DNA from: Anaerolineae bacterium
GTDB taxonomy: Bacteria > Chloroflexota > Anaerolineae > B4-G1 > SLSP01
Reading direction: 5' to 3'
NCBI GenBank assembly: GCA_016931315.1
Contig: JAFGFB010000161.1
Span: 1 to 40,233 of the forward strand
DNA: 40,233 bases
Below the pieces are notes generated by a model. The model had not been told where the DNA came from and searched no databases. It worked only from the letters and a program-made list of their open reading frames with translations. The position numbers and the translations under genes are program-made. Numbering within the stretch: position 1 is the stretch's first letter; each line of letters starts with the position of its first letter. Shown in pieces: positions 31,398 through 40,233 of the stretch.

Positions 31398-32804
31398 GTG
31401 TCGCTGTTACGCCGCATTGAGAAAAAAGAACCGGCTGCGGCCCCATCTCCCAGCCCCGCCCCAGCGGGTGGTCAAAGTCAGGATCACGGAGGCGCCGCCG
31501 CCACACAACGACGCCCGGCATCCCCTCCACGTGATGCCTACATGGACCTCAAAACCCGGGTCCAGAACCGCCTGGTCGCGGAACTAGATCCAAGCATGGA
31601 TATTTCCAGAACCGATGAGGTACGTCGCACTATTCGCCAGATGTATGAATCCATTCTGGAAGAAGAGAGCATCGTGCTCAGCCGTGTTGAGCGCGAGCGC
31701 CTCTTTGAGCAAATTGTAGCGGAGATTCTCGGTTTAGGTCCTTTAGAGCCACTTCTGGCTGATGACACCGTCACTGAAATTATGGTCAACGGCGCGAAGA
31801 ACGTCTTTGTGGAACGCAAAGGCAAGCTGGAGCGCACCTCCGTGACCTTTGAATCGAACGAACACCTGATGCGCATCATCGAACGCATTGTGGCTCCCCT
31901 GGGGCGCCGTATTGATGAAAGCAGCCCGCAGGTGGATGCACGCCTCAAAGATGGCTCGCGCGTCAATGCCGTGATTCCCCCGATTTCATTGGTAGGTCCT
32001 GTGTTGACCATCCGGAAATTCTTCAAGGTACCTCTACAAGTGTCCGACCTGGTACGCTTAGGCTCAGTCACCGAAGAGACCATGGAATTTCTGAGAGCTT
32101 GTGTTATCGCGGCGCTCAACATCGTCGTCTCCGGCGGTACAGGCACAGGGAAGACCACTTTCCTGAACGTTCTGTCCAGTTTCATCCCTGATGATGAGCG
32201 CATCGTCACCCTCGAGAATGCCGCCGAGCTGCAATTGCGACAGGATCACGTCGTCACGTTGGAATCACGCCCTCCCAACATCGAAGGCAAAGGTGAAATC
32301 ACCATCCGCGATCTGGTGATTAACGCGCTGCGAATGCGCCCAGACCGCATCGTGGTAGGTGAGTGCCGTGGCGGCGAATCATTAGACATGCTGCAAGCCA
32401 TGAATACCGGCCACGAAGGCAGCATGACGACTCTGCACGCCAACAACACGCGCGAGGGACTTTCGCGCCTGGAAACGATGGTGCTGATGGCAGGCATGGA
32501 ACTGCCGCACCGGGCTATTCGTGAGCAAATCGCCGCAGCGGTTGACCTCATTATTCAGTTGGAACGCTTGCGCGATGGCACGCGACGCGTGGTCGCCATC
32601 ACCGAGATTCAGGGTATGGAAGGCGATGTCATCACCACCGCAGATATCTTCAAATTCGAGCAAGTGGGCTTCGAAAATGGCAAAGTCATTGGTCGCCTGC
32701 GCCCCACGGGCATCCGCCCCAAGTTTATTGACCGCATCGAGCAGGCGGGAATTCACCTGCCACCTTCGGTCTTCGGTGTAGGTGAACGGCTGCGCAATTA
32801 TTAA
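31398..32804 (+). CDS. cpaF: CpaF/TadA secretion ATPase
   Basis: 468 aa with a GTG start (GGAGGA six bases upstream). The N-terminal ~60 residues are Pro/Ala-rich and disordered. The three-helix and PAS-like NTD is followed by the secretion ATPase core: [20 protein letters not shown] with Walker A Lys252; the Asp-box [10 protein letters not shown], where most relatives have ED rather than EN; Walker B-like [19 protein letters not shown]; and the His box [14 protein letters not shown]. It is a hexameric motor that powers Flp pilus assembly, and in some systems retraction. No second ATPase is present, so it would have to serve all movements. Confidence 0.95.
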   Translation: MSLLRRIEKKEPAAAPSPSPAPAGGQSQDHGGAAATQRRPASPPRDAYMDLKTRVQNRLVAELDPSMDISRTDEVRRTIRQMYESILEEESIVLSRVERERLFEQIVAEILGLGPLEPLLADDTVTEIMVNGAKNVFVERKGKLERTSVTFESNEHLMRIIERIVAPLGRRIDESSPQVDARLKDGSRVNAVIPPISLVGPVLTIRKFFKVPLQVSDLVRLGSVTEETMEFLRACVIAALNIVVSGGTGTGKTTFLNVLSSFIPDDERIVTLENAAELQLRQDHVVTLESRPPNIEGKGEITIRDLVINALRMRPDRIVVGECRGGESLDMLQAMNTGHEGSMTTLHANNTREGLSRLETMVLMAGMELPHRAIREQIAAAVDLIIQLERLRDGTRRVVAITEIQGMEGDVITTADIFKFEQVGFENGKVIGRLRPTGIRPKFIDRIEQAGIHLPPSVFGVGERLRNY

Positions 32805-32834
32805 CGCGCTGTAGAAGAAAGAGAGTACTAGACG

Positions 32835-33773
32835 ATGACATGGCTTTTCCTGATTGTCGGCGCGGTGATCATTGTGCTACTGGTTGTGGTCTTGCGGGGC
32901 AAGCCCGCCGGGCAAGACTTGGTTGAAGATCGCATTGGCGGTAAGACCAAGAGAACGCGGGAGAAAAAAGAGAAGAGCGAAGGCCCCTCAAAGATCGGGA
33001 AAGCCGTTGATCGTGCGGTAGCCGGTCGCGGCTTTGCGAACAACCTCGCGGAACAACTGGCACGCGCCGACCTTAAACTAACAGTCGGCGAATATATTGT
33101 CATCAGTGTTACTGCGGCTCTGGGCACCTCCTTACTCTTCTATATTCTCAATCGGCCCATCTTGATACCCATTGGGTTCCTTTTGGGACTCTTTGGGCCA
33201 CGCATCTATATCAAACAGCGGCAAAGTAGCCGTCTCAAGGCGTTTGACGGTCAGCTGGGTGACGGCCTCAACTTAATGGTCAATTCATTACGCGCCGGTT
33301 ATAGCACCCTGCAAGCAATGGACGTAATCTCCAAAGAGATGCCGGAACCCATAGCCAAGGAATTTGGGCGCGTCGTGATGGAACTACAGTTAGGAATCGA
33401 CTTCGATACCGCTATGCAGAACCTGATGCGGCGTATGCCCAGTCCGGACCTCGACCTGATGATCACCGCAATGAGCGTGCAACGCGAAGTCGGCGGTAAC
33501 CTGGCGGAAGTGCTTGACGCAATCAGTTTCACCATTCGAGAGCGTGTACGGATCAAAGGCGAGATCAAAGTGCTCGTCTCACAAGGGCGCTTCACAGGGT
33601 ATCTTCTCACGGTTCTGCCATTTGCTTTGGCGGGATTCCTTTACATGTATAACCCAGATTTCATCGGTCCCATGTTTCAAGACCCGTGTGGCTGGATCAT
33701 GATCGGTGTATCTCTGGTTCTAATTGCGCTGGGTTATTTTGTCATCAACAAGATCATCTCGATTGAAGTCTAG
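32835..33773 (+). CDS. tadB: Tad pilus inner-membrane platform protein TadB
   Basis: 312 aa. An N-terminal membrane helix (LFLIVGAVIIVLLVVVL) and a basic Lys/Arg/Glu stretch are followed by two hydrophobic segments (~95-125). A T2SSF/GspF domain comes next: FDGQLGDGLNLMVNSLRAGYSTLQAMDVISKEMPEPIAKEF, then DLDLMITAMSVQREVGGNLAEVLDAISFTIRER. Two C-terminal membrane helices close it. TadB and TadC form the platform on which the CpaF motor acts. The Shine-Dalgarno is weak (AGAGAG). It lies 30 bases after cpaF and 22 before tadC. Confidence 0.92.
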   Translation: MTWLFLIVGAVIIVLLVVVLRGKPAGQDLVEDRIGGKTKRTREKKEKSEGPSKIGKAVDRAVAGRGFANNLAEQLARADLKLTVGEYIVISVTAALGTSLLFYILNRPILIPIGFLLGLFGPRIYIKQRQSSRLKAFDGQLGDGLNLMVNSLRAGYSTLQAMDVISKEMPEPIAKEFGRVVMELQLGIDFDTAMQNLMRRMPSPDLDLMITAMSVQREVGGNLAEVLDAISFTIRERVRIKGEIKVLVSQGRFTGYLLTVLPFALAGFLYMYNPDFIGPMFQDPCGWIMIGVSLVLIALGYFVINKIISIEV

Positions 33774-33795
33774 AGAAGGCTAGGGAGTACGAAAC

Positions 33796-34722
33796 ATGGC
33801 AGGCATCATCGCCCTGGTGTTATTGCTGGTAGGCGCAACGCTATTCCTGGTGCTACGTGGCAGGGGGGGCAGCCAGAATCTGGATGACCGGCTCGAAGAA
33901 ATGGCTGCGCTGGGAGAGCCGATCTCGCTGGAAAAGATCGAGCTCTCGCAGCCGTTCACTGAGCGCGTCATCAAGCCGATAATGCAAAGCCTATCCGCGT
34001 TAATCCAGCGCACTACACCACAACAGCTGTTAGAGCAAGCCCGCCACCAACTGGAAATGGCGGGGGTAATCAACAAAATCAAACCCGCCCAATTTGTCGG
34101 TATCCGTCTGGTCACGACGGTTGTCGGCGGCGTTGTCGGCATGATCATGGCAGGTTCGTCCGAAGGTTCGGGCTTTGGACAGAAGCTGCTCATGATTGGA
34201 GGCGGCATTGTCTTCGGGTACATCATGCCGCAGTACATGCTCACCTCGCAGATTCGTAAACGCCAGGAAAATGTCCTCAAGGCGTTACCGGATGCGCTGG
34301 ACCTGCTCACAATCTGCGTGGAAGCAGGTCTGGGATTCGATGCCGCGATGGCAAAGGTTGCGGAGAAGTGGGACAATGAGCTCAGCCTGGCCTTCACGCG
34401 CACAGTACAAGAAATGCAGCTCGGCAAATTGCGCCGAGAAGCATTGCGGAATATGGCATCCAGTTTGGATGTGGGCGATGTGACCTCATTCGTGGCGGCT
34501 ATTGTGCAGGCGGATCAACTGGGTGTCAGTATGGCGAAGGTCATGCGCATTCAATCGGAACAGATGCGCATGAAGCGCCGCCAGCGGGCAGAAGAGAAAG
34601 CGCGACAAGCGCCGGTAAAAATCATGCTGCCGTTGGTATTCTTCATCTTCCCGACCATTTTGATTGTATTGCTGGGACCAGCTGTTCTGCAAATCAAAGA
34701 TTCGGGTCTTTTCGGTGGGTAA
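33796..34722 (+). CDS. tadC: Tad pilus inner-membrane platform protein TadC
   Basis: 308 aa. A membrane helix (IIALVLLLVGATLFLVL) at the N-terminus, two central hydrophobic segments and a T2SSF domain: LPDALDLLTICVEAGLGFDAAMAKVAEKW, then ASSLDVGDVTSFVAAIVQADQLGVSMAKVMRIQSEQMRMKRRQRAEEKARQAPVKIMLPLVFFIFPT. The final helix ends the protein. The RRQRAEEKARQAPVKI...P motif is typical of TadC. GGGAG eight bases upstream supports the ATG. It is the last recognised gene of the pilus unit; a 6-bp hairpin (34724-34739) without a U tract follows, so readthrough into comF is possible. Confidence 0.93.
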   Translation: MAGIIALVLLLVGATLFLVLRGRGGSQNLDDRLEEMAALGEPISLEKIELSQPFTERVIKPIMQSLSALIQRTTPQQLLEQARHQLEMAGVINKIKPAQFVGIRLVTTVVGGVVGMIMAGSSEGSGFGQKLLMIGGGIVFGYIMPQYMLTSQIRKRQENVLKALPDALDLLTICVEAGLGFDAAMAKVAEKWDNELSLAFTRTVQEMQLGKLRREALRNMASSLDVGDVTSFVAAIVQADQLGVSMAKVMRIQSEQMRMKRRQRAEEKARQAPVKIMLPLVFFIFPTILIVLLGPAVLQIKDSGLFGG

Positions 34723-34793
34723 AAGAGCCCTCAGGCTCTCGGCGCGCAAGGAGCTTTAACGCAAGCAACATCTTTGGCAGTTATAAGCAAATT

Positions 34794-35504
34794 ATGGACG
34801 CGCTCATTCAAAAACTGGGATCGTCTTATCGTTGGTTACTGGATCTCGTTGCGCCCCCCTTATGTGTAGAATGCCAAACAGTGGGGACGTGGTTATGCGC
34901 AACCTGTGCTGCCAATATTCCGCTGCATGTGGGCGCACAATGTCCACGCTGTGGACGCCCCTGGACCGGGAGCGGTCCGTGTATGGTGTGTCAGGAGCAC
35001 CCTTTGCAGGTCAACCCGGTACGATCAGCCTTTCTCTTTGAAGAACCCATTCGCAGTGCCATTCACGCCTTAAAATACCGTGGTGGTGTCCAAGTCATCG
35101 ATGCGCTGGCAGAGCCACTAAAAAAAGCTTGGTGCAGTCTGGATATGACCAGTGATCTTCTTATACCAGTGCCATTACACAAAAGACGCGAAGCGCGTCG
35201 GGGATATAATCAAGCACTGGTGCTGGCTCACGCCCTGGGAGCACAACTCAACCTACCCACCGCCTCACGAGCATTACAGCGCGTACGGGATACAGCCTCA
35301 CAAACCCGTTTAAACCGCGAAGCCCGACGCCAAAATGTGGCAGATGCTTTTGCCGTGTTCCCGGGTCTAGATTTGACAGGCCTGGTCGTTACTCTGGTAG
35401 ATGACGTGGCGACGACCGGCGCTACGTTGAATGCATGTGCTGTTGTACTGTTGGAAGCCGGTGCAAAAGCGGTAAACGCCTTTACGCTGGCGCGCGCCCC
35501 ATAG
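34794..35504 (+). CDS. comF: ComF-family phosphoribosyltransferase-like competence protein
   Basis: 236 aa. An N-terminal zinc-ribbon-like region has four Cys pairs (CVEC, CATC, CPRC, CMVC). The type I PRTase fold follows: LLIPVPLHKRREARRGYNQA, then RDTASQTRLNREARRQNVADAF and the PRPP-binding loop VTLVDDVATTGATLNAC. ComFC is needed for DNA uptake in transformable bacteria; its substrate is not established. Its position directly after a pilus motor operon is suggestive, but Tad pili are not the usual uptake pili. No ribosome site is visible before the ATG. Confidence 0.92.
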   Translation: MDALIQKLGSSYRWLLDLVAPPLCVECQTVGTWLCATCAANIPLHVGAQCPRCGRPWTGSGPCMVCQEHPLQVNPVRSAFLFEEPIRSAIHALKYRGGVQVIDALAEPLKKAWCSLDMTSDLLIPVPLHKRREARRGYNQALVLAHALGAQLNLPTASRALQRVRDTASQTRLNREARRQNVADAFAVFPGLDLTGLVVTLVDDVATTGATLNACAVVLLEAGAKAVNAFTLARAP

Positions 35505-35539
35505 CTGTACCATTACCAAATCTTTCAGGAGGGCATGTC

Positions 35540-36100
35540 ATGAACGTACAGATTTACAACCGGAATTTGGAATTGACTGAGCGCTTGAGTGAATATGTGG
35601 AAAACAAAGTGGAAAAACTCGGTCGTTACCTGGCAGATATTGAGGACGTACGGGTGGATCTCAGTACCACCAATGCGCGCGATGCTTCGCGCCGGATGGT
35701 CGCACAGATTACCATCCGCGTCCGCCGGTCAGTCTTGCGAGCCGAAGAACGTGCAGGAGACATTTTCTCAGCCTTTGACGCCGTGATGGATAAGATGGAA
35801 CGGCAAATTCGACGCTATAAAGATCGCAAAATGAGCCACCGGGGCGAGGCAGTAACGCCGGACGAGGTGGAGAAAGCCGCTGCGATGGAAGTCGCGGCTG
35901 AAGAAACCGAGATGCTTGGCGGCAAAATTGTACGCGTGAAGCGTTTCGAGGTGAGCGCCATTCCACCGGAAGAAGCTGTGGAGAAAATGGAGCTGTTAGG
36001 GCACTTCTTCTACATCTTCATGGATGCCACCGATGGGCGCTTAAGCATTGTCTATAAACGCGAGGATGGAGATTACGGATTGATCAAACCCACCTATTAA
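35540..36100 (+). CDS. hpf: Ribosome hibernation promoting factor, long form
   Basis: 186 aa from ATG 35540, fixed by AGGAGG seven bases upstream (the frame is open to 35435 inside comF). The N-terminal domain (1-~100: [20 protein letters not shown], then [35 protein letters not shown]) binds the 30S subunit. The C-terminal domain (~125-186: [50 protein letters not shown]) dimerises ribosomes into 100S particles in the long HPF form. It lies 35 bases after comF, a neighbour pair also common in Firmicutes. A strong bidirectional terminator follows. Confidence 0.96.
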   Translation: MNVQIYNRNLELTERLSEYVENKVEKLGRYLADIEDVRVDLSTTNARDASRRMVAQITIRVRRSVLRAEERAGDIFSAFDAVMDKMERQIRRYKDRKMSHRGEAVTPDEVEKAAAMEVAAEETEMLGGKIVRVKRFEVSAIPPEEAVEKMELLGHFFYIFMDATDGRLSIVYKREDGDYGLIKPTY

Positions 36101-36122
36101 GCTAAGTGGAGACCAGGAAAAC

Positions 36123-36155
36123 CGCGCGGTGCATGAGTTCCTCATGCACCGCGCG
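36123..36155. terminator. Bidirectional terminator between hpf and lon
   Basis: A 15-bp stem (36123-36137 with 36141-36155, core GCGCGGTGCATGAG/CTCATGCACCGCGC) closes a TTC loop. On minus it is followed by GTTTTCC, fitting termination of lon; on plus by CTTCTAT. Confidence 0.85.
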
Positions 36156-36181
36156 CTTCTATACCTGTGGCTCTCTGGCGC

Positions 36182-38653
36182 TCATTCCACGGCAGCGCTC
36201 TCGCTATCCGTATCCAACTCGGTTTGCGCCTCATCTTCCGGCTCGTCGGGCGCCGGCAACAAGGCTACCTCGAATACCTGCTCCATCGTCTCAGCAAACA
36301 CCAGATCCAGCGTCCGCAGAATATTCTTGGGGATTTCTTGTAGGTCTGGCTCATTGCGCTTGGGGAGAATCACGGTCTTGACGCGAGCGCGATGCGCAGC
36401 CAACAGCTTCTCCTTTAGCCCGCCTACTGGCAAAACCCGTCCGCGCAGGGTAATCTCACCGGTCATGGCCACATCGTGCCTTACGGGACAACCGGTAAAG
36501 GCAGAAATCATGGCTGTGGCCATGGTGATGCCACCAGAAGGTCCATCCTTGGGAATGGCGCCATCCGGCAGATGCACATGGACGTCAGTCTTATCAAAAT
36601 CCTCGGAATCAATATTCCAGATATCGGCGTGAGAACGCAGATAAGTGCTGGCGGCCTGCGCTGATTCCTGCATGACATCGCCCATCTGCCCTGTCAGCGT
36701 CAATCCGCCCTTGCCAGGGATAAGCGCTACCTCCACCGGCAACAAGTCACCGCCATTTGGAGTCCATGCCATGCCCATCGCCAGCCCCACCTGATCCTGC
36801 TTTTCCAGGCGTTCGTGGAGATAGCGCGGCGCGCCGAGGTAGTGCTCGGTCGTGCGCGTGGTAATCGTGGTCAGGGGACGCTTTCCTTCAGCCAGGCGGC
36901 GAGCAGCTTTACGACAGAGGCTGCCGATTTCACGCTCCAGGTTCCGGACGCCAGCTTCATAAGTGTAGCCCTGGACCAACAAGTGCAAAGTGCTATTGGT
37001 GAAACGCGGCGGCTGAGATTCCAAGCCATTCAGGTCCAGCTGCCGGGGAATCAAGAAACGCCGCGCAATCTCAATTTTCTCTTCCTCGGTGTAGCCCGGA
37101 AATTCGATGACCTCCATGCGGTCCTCGAGCGCCGGGGGAATCGTATCGAGAATATTAGCCGTGGTGATAAAGAGTACCTGTGAAAGATCGTAGGGAATCT
37201 CAAGATAGTGATCGGAGAAAGCGTGATTCTGTTCGGGATCGAGCACCTCAAGCAAAGCCGAAGAAGGATCGCCCCGGAAATCCTGCCCCAGTTTATCAAT
37301 TTCATCGAGCATGAAAACAGGGTTGAGCGTGCCAGCGCGCCGCATCGTTTGAATAATGCGCCCCGGCAACGCTCCGATATAGGTGCGACGGTGCCCGCGA
37401 ATCTCCGCTTCATCGCGAACCCCGCCCAGGGAGACACGCACAAACTCGCGCCCCAGGGCCTCGGCAATAGAGCGTCCCAGCGAAGTTTTGCCCGTGCCCG
37501 GCGGACCGACAAAGCAGAGAATGGTGCTGCGAATCTTCTCCGGCGCCAGTTTACGCACGGCGATGTATTCCAGAATGCGCTCCTTGGCTTTGGGCAAGCC
37601 GTAATGCCGGGACTCGAGCACCTGAGAGGCATTCTGCAGGTCAAGGTTATCCACGGTGGCCTTTGTCCAGGGCAGACTGAGGATCCAATCAAGATAATTG
37701 CGGATAATGCCAATCTCGGGAGCCATTGGGGGCATCATTGAAAGCCGCGCCAGTTCCTCTTCAGCGCGCTGCCGCACATGCTCAGGCAACTCCACTTGCT
37801 CCAATTGCTCACGCAGCTGCGTCACTTCCTGCGTAAACACATCCGATTCGCCCAACTCACGCTGGATGGCGCGCATCTGTTCACGGAGGAAGTATTCACG
37901 TTGTGAACGGTCTACCTCTTGCTGCACCCGCGACTGAATCTGGTCTTCCAGTTCAAGCACATCCAATTCTCGAGCCACGTGCGCGCTAATCTTCTGTAGC
38001 CGCTCAACGGCATCCAGAGTCTCCAGGAGTTCCTGACGCTCTTCAATGTTCAGGTCCACCATCTGCGCCACCAGGTCCGCCAGGGAACCTGGCTCATCAA
38101 CGTTCATGGCATAGATATAGGCCTCTTCCGGCAGGCTGTGATTGAGGTGGACGACCTTCTCGAACATCGCCAGCACAGCGCGCATCAGCGCTTCTACCAG
38201 GGGCGTGTTCTCAGAAGTCTCCTGAACATTCTCCACCAGTGCGATCATATAAGGCTCAGTCTGGATAAACTCCAGAATCCGTACGCGCGCATAGCCCTGC
38301 GCAATGACGCTCGTCGTACCATCGGGCAAACGAATCGAACGCGCAATAGTGACCTCAGTTCCCACGCGATAGATTTGTTCGGGTGTAGGATAAGCATCCT
38401 CATCGTCATCAAAATCCTCGGCAACAGGAATCTGAGCCACCGTCACGAGAGGCCACTCTTCTTTAGATGCAGCTTCCAGAGCAATGAGCGATGGCGTACG
38501 TCCCACGTAAAGCGGTGTAACCATCTGGGGGTAAACGACGAGCTCCCGTAGAGGCAACAAAATCGCCTCAAAGGGTCCTTCCTCCAGCTCCCGCTCATCG
38601 CTGGGGTCAAAGAATTCATCCGGCAAAATGGGCAAATTGTCCCAATCCATCAT
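36182..38653 (-). CDS. lon: ATP-dependent protease Lon
   Basis: 823 aa, typical LonA. The N-terminal substrate domain (~25-230: [22 protein letters not shown]) leads through a coiled region ([20 protein letters not shown]) to the AAA+ module: Walker [21 protein letters not shown], the [20 protein letters not shown] segment, sensor and box VII. The protease domain contains the catalytic Ser in [17 protein letters not shown] and Lys in [16 protein letters not shown] replaces the usual PSAG. It degrades misfolded and regulatory proteins. Two consecutive ATGs (38653 and 38650) follow GAGG; the second has the better spacing. folC ends 14 bases upstream, so they share a transcript. Confidence 0.97.
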   Translation of the reverse strand: MMDWDNLPILPDEFFDPSDERELEEGPFEAILLPLRELVVYPQMVTPLYVGRTPSLIALEAASKEEWPLVTVAQIPVAEDFDDDEDAYPTPEQIYRVGTEVTIARSIRLPDGTTSVIAQGYARVRILEFIQTEPYMIALVENVQETSENTPLVEALMRAVLAMFEKVVHLNHSLPEEAYIYAMNVDEPGSLADLVAQMVDLNIEERQELLETLDAVERLQKISAHVARELDVLELEDQIQSRVQQEVDRSQREYFLREQMRAIQRELGESDVFTQEVTQLREQLEQVELPEHVRQRAEEELARLSMMPPMAPEIGIIRNYLDWILSLPWTKATVDNLDLQNASQVLESRHYGLPKAKERILEYIAVRKLAPEKIRSTILCFVGPPGTGKTSLGRSIAEALGREFVRVSLGGVRDEAEIRGHRRTYIGALPGRIIQTMRRAGTLNPVFMLDEIDKLGQDFRGDPSSALLEVLDPEQNHAFSDHYLEIPYDLSQVLFITTANILDTIPPALEDRMEVIEFPGYTEEEKIEIARRFLIPRQLDLNGLESQPPRFTNSTLHLLVQGYTYEAGVRNLEREIGSLCRKAARRLAEGKRPLTTITTRTTEHYLGAPRYLHERLEKQDQVGLAMGMAWTPNGGDLLPVEVALIPGKGGLTLTGQMGDVMQESAQAASTYLRSHADIWNIDSEDFDKTDVHVHLPDGAIPKDGPSGGITMATAMISAFTGCPVRHDVAMTGEITLRGRVLPVGGLKEKLLAAHRARVKTVILPKRNEPDLQEIPKNILRTLDLVFAETMEQVFEVALLPAPDEPEDEAQTELDTDSESAAVE

Positions 38654-38667
38654 CTAACCTCAATATC

Positions 38668-40062
38668 CTATGGCGAAGTCGTCACATTGTCGCTCTGCCA
38701 CGGCTCATCATCCCAATCACTCTGTGGCAGATTCAATGGCACTGTCTGAGCATATACAGCACGAATATCGGCAACCAGAAAAACCGAACCAGTTACAAGA
38801 ATCCCTACCTCGGCGCCAGCACGGCTGCAAGCCTGCTCCAGGGAACGCTGAGGGCTAATAGCAATTTCCGCGCCACGACCCAGGTCGGCACACAAGTCCG
38901 CCAGTTGATAAGGCGCCACGGCGCGTGGATGGTAAGAACGCGTGACAATCACATGCTCGGTAACAGGAAGCAGGGCACGCAACATGCCGGTGAGGTCTTT
39001 GTCACTAGAAGCGCCATAGATGAGAATCCATTTCTTCCCAGGGAACCACTCTTCCAGGGAGCTCACCAACATCTCCGAGGAGTAGGCATTATGCGCGCAA
39101 TCCACAACCAGCAAGGGGTCGCGGTGCAAGATTTCCATACGACCAGGCCAGACCACCTGCTCTAGCCCTTGCCGAACAGCTTTGAGCGTGAACTGTGGCA
39201 GCCCATGCTCCCGCAACACCGCAGCCGCAGCAACTGCCGTAGCAGCATTTTCCCGCTGGAAATTGCCAATAAGAGGTAGCTCATAATCGCCCGCAAAGGC
39301 ATCCGGCGCTCCGATATGGCGCAGGGCAAAGCGTTGGCGATGATAATGACGCTCCTGCACTTCGCTGGTCCAGCTCTGCTCAACCAGGGTAAGTGGAGCA
39401 TGCCGGGCCGCAGACACGGTCTCAAAAACCTCGCGCGCCTCCGCACGTTGAGGCGAGACTACTACCGGCACTCCAGGCTTGATGATGCCGGCCTTCTCGC
39501 CAGCGATAGCTGCGAGTGTATCACCCAACAAATAGGTGTGATCCAGACTGATGGAAGTGATCACGCTCGCCAGTGGCGTAATGACATTGGTAGCATCCAG
39601 ACGCCCTCCCAGACCCACTTCCACTACCGCCAAATCCACATTCTGGCGGGCGAAGTAAAGGAAGGCAAGGGCTGTGGTCACCTCAAAGATCGTCAAGTCA
39701 GGATTATCGCCGATGAGTGGACGCAGCTCGGTGAGTAGTGCAGCCATGTCGGCGCGCGAAATCGGCTCCCGATTGATCTGCATGCGCTCACGGTAGGTGT
39801 GCAGATGCGGCGAGGTATACAGCGCCGTCTTCATGCCAGAAGCCATGCCGATAGATGCGAGCATCGCAGAAACAGAACCTTTTCCCTTGGTGCCCGCGAC
39901 ATGGATTTTGGGATATGCCAAATGCGGGTTACCCAGCGAATCCAGGAAATCCACCACACGATCGAGGCGGAACTCTTCCGGAGTATAGCGCTCGATACGG
40001 CGTTTTTCGTAATCTACCAGACTATATAGATATCTGAGTGCCTCATGGTAATTCATGTTCAT
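38668..40062 (-). CDS. folC: Folylpolyglutamate/dihydrofolate synthase
   Basis: 464 aa from ATG 40062. FolC adds glutamate to folates, and in bifunctional forms to dihydropteroate. Mur-ligase family marks: P-loop HVAGTKGKGSVSAMLASI, TSPHLHTYRERMQINREPIS, then VDLAVVEVGLGGRLDATNVI, SISLDHTYLLGDTLAAIAGEKAGIIK in pieces, and LVVDCAHNAYS. The frame is open to a TTG at 40137, but that codon lies in the -35 of the promoter, so the start is ATG 40062 or 40056 after GGGATGAG. Mono- versus bifunctionality cannot be told. lon follows 14 bases downstream. Confidence 0.95.
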   Translation of the reverse strand: MNMNYHEALRYLYSLVDYEKRRIERYTPEEFRLDRVVDFLDSLGNPHLAYPKIHVAGTKGKGSVSAMLASIGMASGMKTALYTSPHLHTYRERMQINREPISRADMAALLTELRPLIGDNPDLTIFEVTTALAFLYFARQNVDLAVVEVGLGGRLDATNVITPLASVITSISLDHTYLLGDTLAAIAGEKAGIIKPGVPVVVSPQRAEAREVFETVSAARHAPLTLVEQSWTSEVQERHYHRQRFALRHIGAPDAFAGDYELPLIGNFQRENAATAVAAAAVLREHGLPQFTLKAVRQGLEQVVWPGRMEILHRDPLLVVDCAHNAYSSEMLVSSLEEWFPGKKWILIYGASSDKDLTGMLRALLPVTEHVIVTRSYHPRAVAPYQLADLCADLGRGAEIAISPQRSLEQACSRAGAEVGILVTGSVFLVADIRAVYAQTVPLNLPQSDWDDEPWQSDNVTTSP

Positions 40063-40109
40063 CTCATCCCATACATAAATAATGGAGCCGAAAGCCAGGC
40101 TCCAAACGC

Positions 40110-40137
40110 ATTGTACCCGGTTTTGAGGCTTTGGCAA
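40110..40137 (-). promoter_or_regulatory. Sigma-A promoter of folC-lon
   Basis: On minus, TTGCCA (plus 40132-40137) and TACAAT (plus 40110-40115) have a 16-base spacer. The start is predicted near 40103. The leader can form a hairpin, GGAGCC with GGCTCC (plus 40084-40103), right at its 5' end. Nothing else was recognised to the end of the window at 40233. Confidence 0.75.
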
Positions 40138-40233
40138 GGAATAGGAATTTGGTGATTACCCACAAATCGAGAAAGGCTGGAAAAAGTTTCATCTCCGTGG
40201 TAATCTTAAGTTAGCACAACCAAAACTCAACCA

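Noticed and set aside
31538-32209. 223-aa minus-strand open frame inside cpaF
   Set aside because: It is Ser/Arg/Thr-rich antisense noise opposite a certain ATPase gene. Similar shadows occur opposite tadC (33780-34427) and lon.
34724-34739. Hairpin AGAGCC-CTCA-GGCTCT as a terminator of the Tad operon
   Set aside because: The stem is only 6 bp and there is no U tract. At most it slows transcription, so it is mentioned only with tadC.
40063-40137. N-terminal extension of folC from TTG 40137
   Set aside because: The codon lies inside the -35 box of a good promoter and the extension has no family similarity.

Overview
The window reads as a bacterial chromosome segment, most likely from a Chloroflexota (Anaerolineae-like) organism. 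This is inferred from several features together: many single-pass membrane proteins with long Thr/Pro linkers, a Tad/Flp pilus motor cluster without a secretin, an HrcA/CIRCE heat-shock operon, a DUF951 protein, a MoeA fused to a substrate-binding domain, and moderately high GC. No rRNA, tRNA, CRISPR array, prophage or transposase gene was seen.

Layout. (1) 90-5300, minus strand: a Xer recombinase, purine nucleoside phosphorylase, an anchored Thr/Pro-linker protein, a GNAT acetyltransferase and a 7TM-GAF-HTH-like sensor. (2) 5614-7618, minus: guanylate kinase, DUF951 and an MGDG-synthase-like glycosyltransferase; divergent from them on plus are an FmdB zinc ribbon and a FabL/FabI-like reductase. 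(3) 9168-11056, plus: a four-domain S1 protein and IF-1, ending in a strong terminator. (4) 11080-15121, minus: hrcA-grpE-dnaJ-prmA under a consensus promoter with a perfect CIRCE; dnaK is absent. (5) 15274-20638, plus: PcrA/UvrD helicase with an apparently leaderless start, then two exported Thr/Pro-rich proteins. (6) 20712-22348, minus: two GerW/YtfJ-like tail-anchored proteins and the laccase-fold nucleoside phosphorylase. (7) 22358-22723: a block of non-coding repeats. (8) 22737-26767, plus: the MoeA fusion, an anchored protein and an FAD oxidoreductase. (9) 26864-36100, plus: a DegU/DegS-like two-component pair, then cpaB-cpaE-cpaF-tadB-tadC, comF and hpf. (10) 36182-40137, minus: lon and folC.

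How the parts fit. The most coherent system is region 9: a cytoplasmic kinase and its response regulator lie directly upstream of the pilus motor operon, whose leader has two good promoters separated by a perfect 8-bp inverted repeat. CpaE carries an intact receiver domain. Region 4 is a proteostasis operon with CIRCE control and an intercistronic hairpin after hrcA.

The least explained material is non-coding. A roughly 190-bp dispersed repeat has two copies (5390-5594 and 22533-22723) and a 16-bp solo remnant (12001-12017). Next to the second copy is a MITE-like 175-bp element with 12-bp terminal inverted repeats and a perfect 19-bp palindrome. All functional calls are from reading the sequence; no database search was run.
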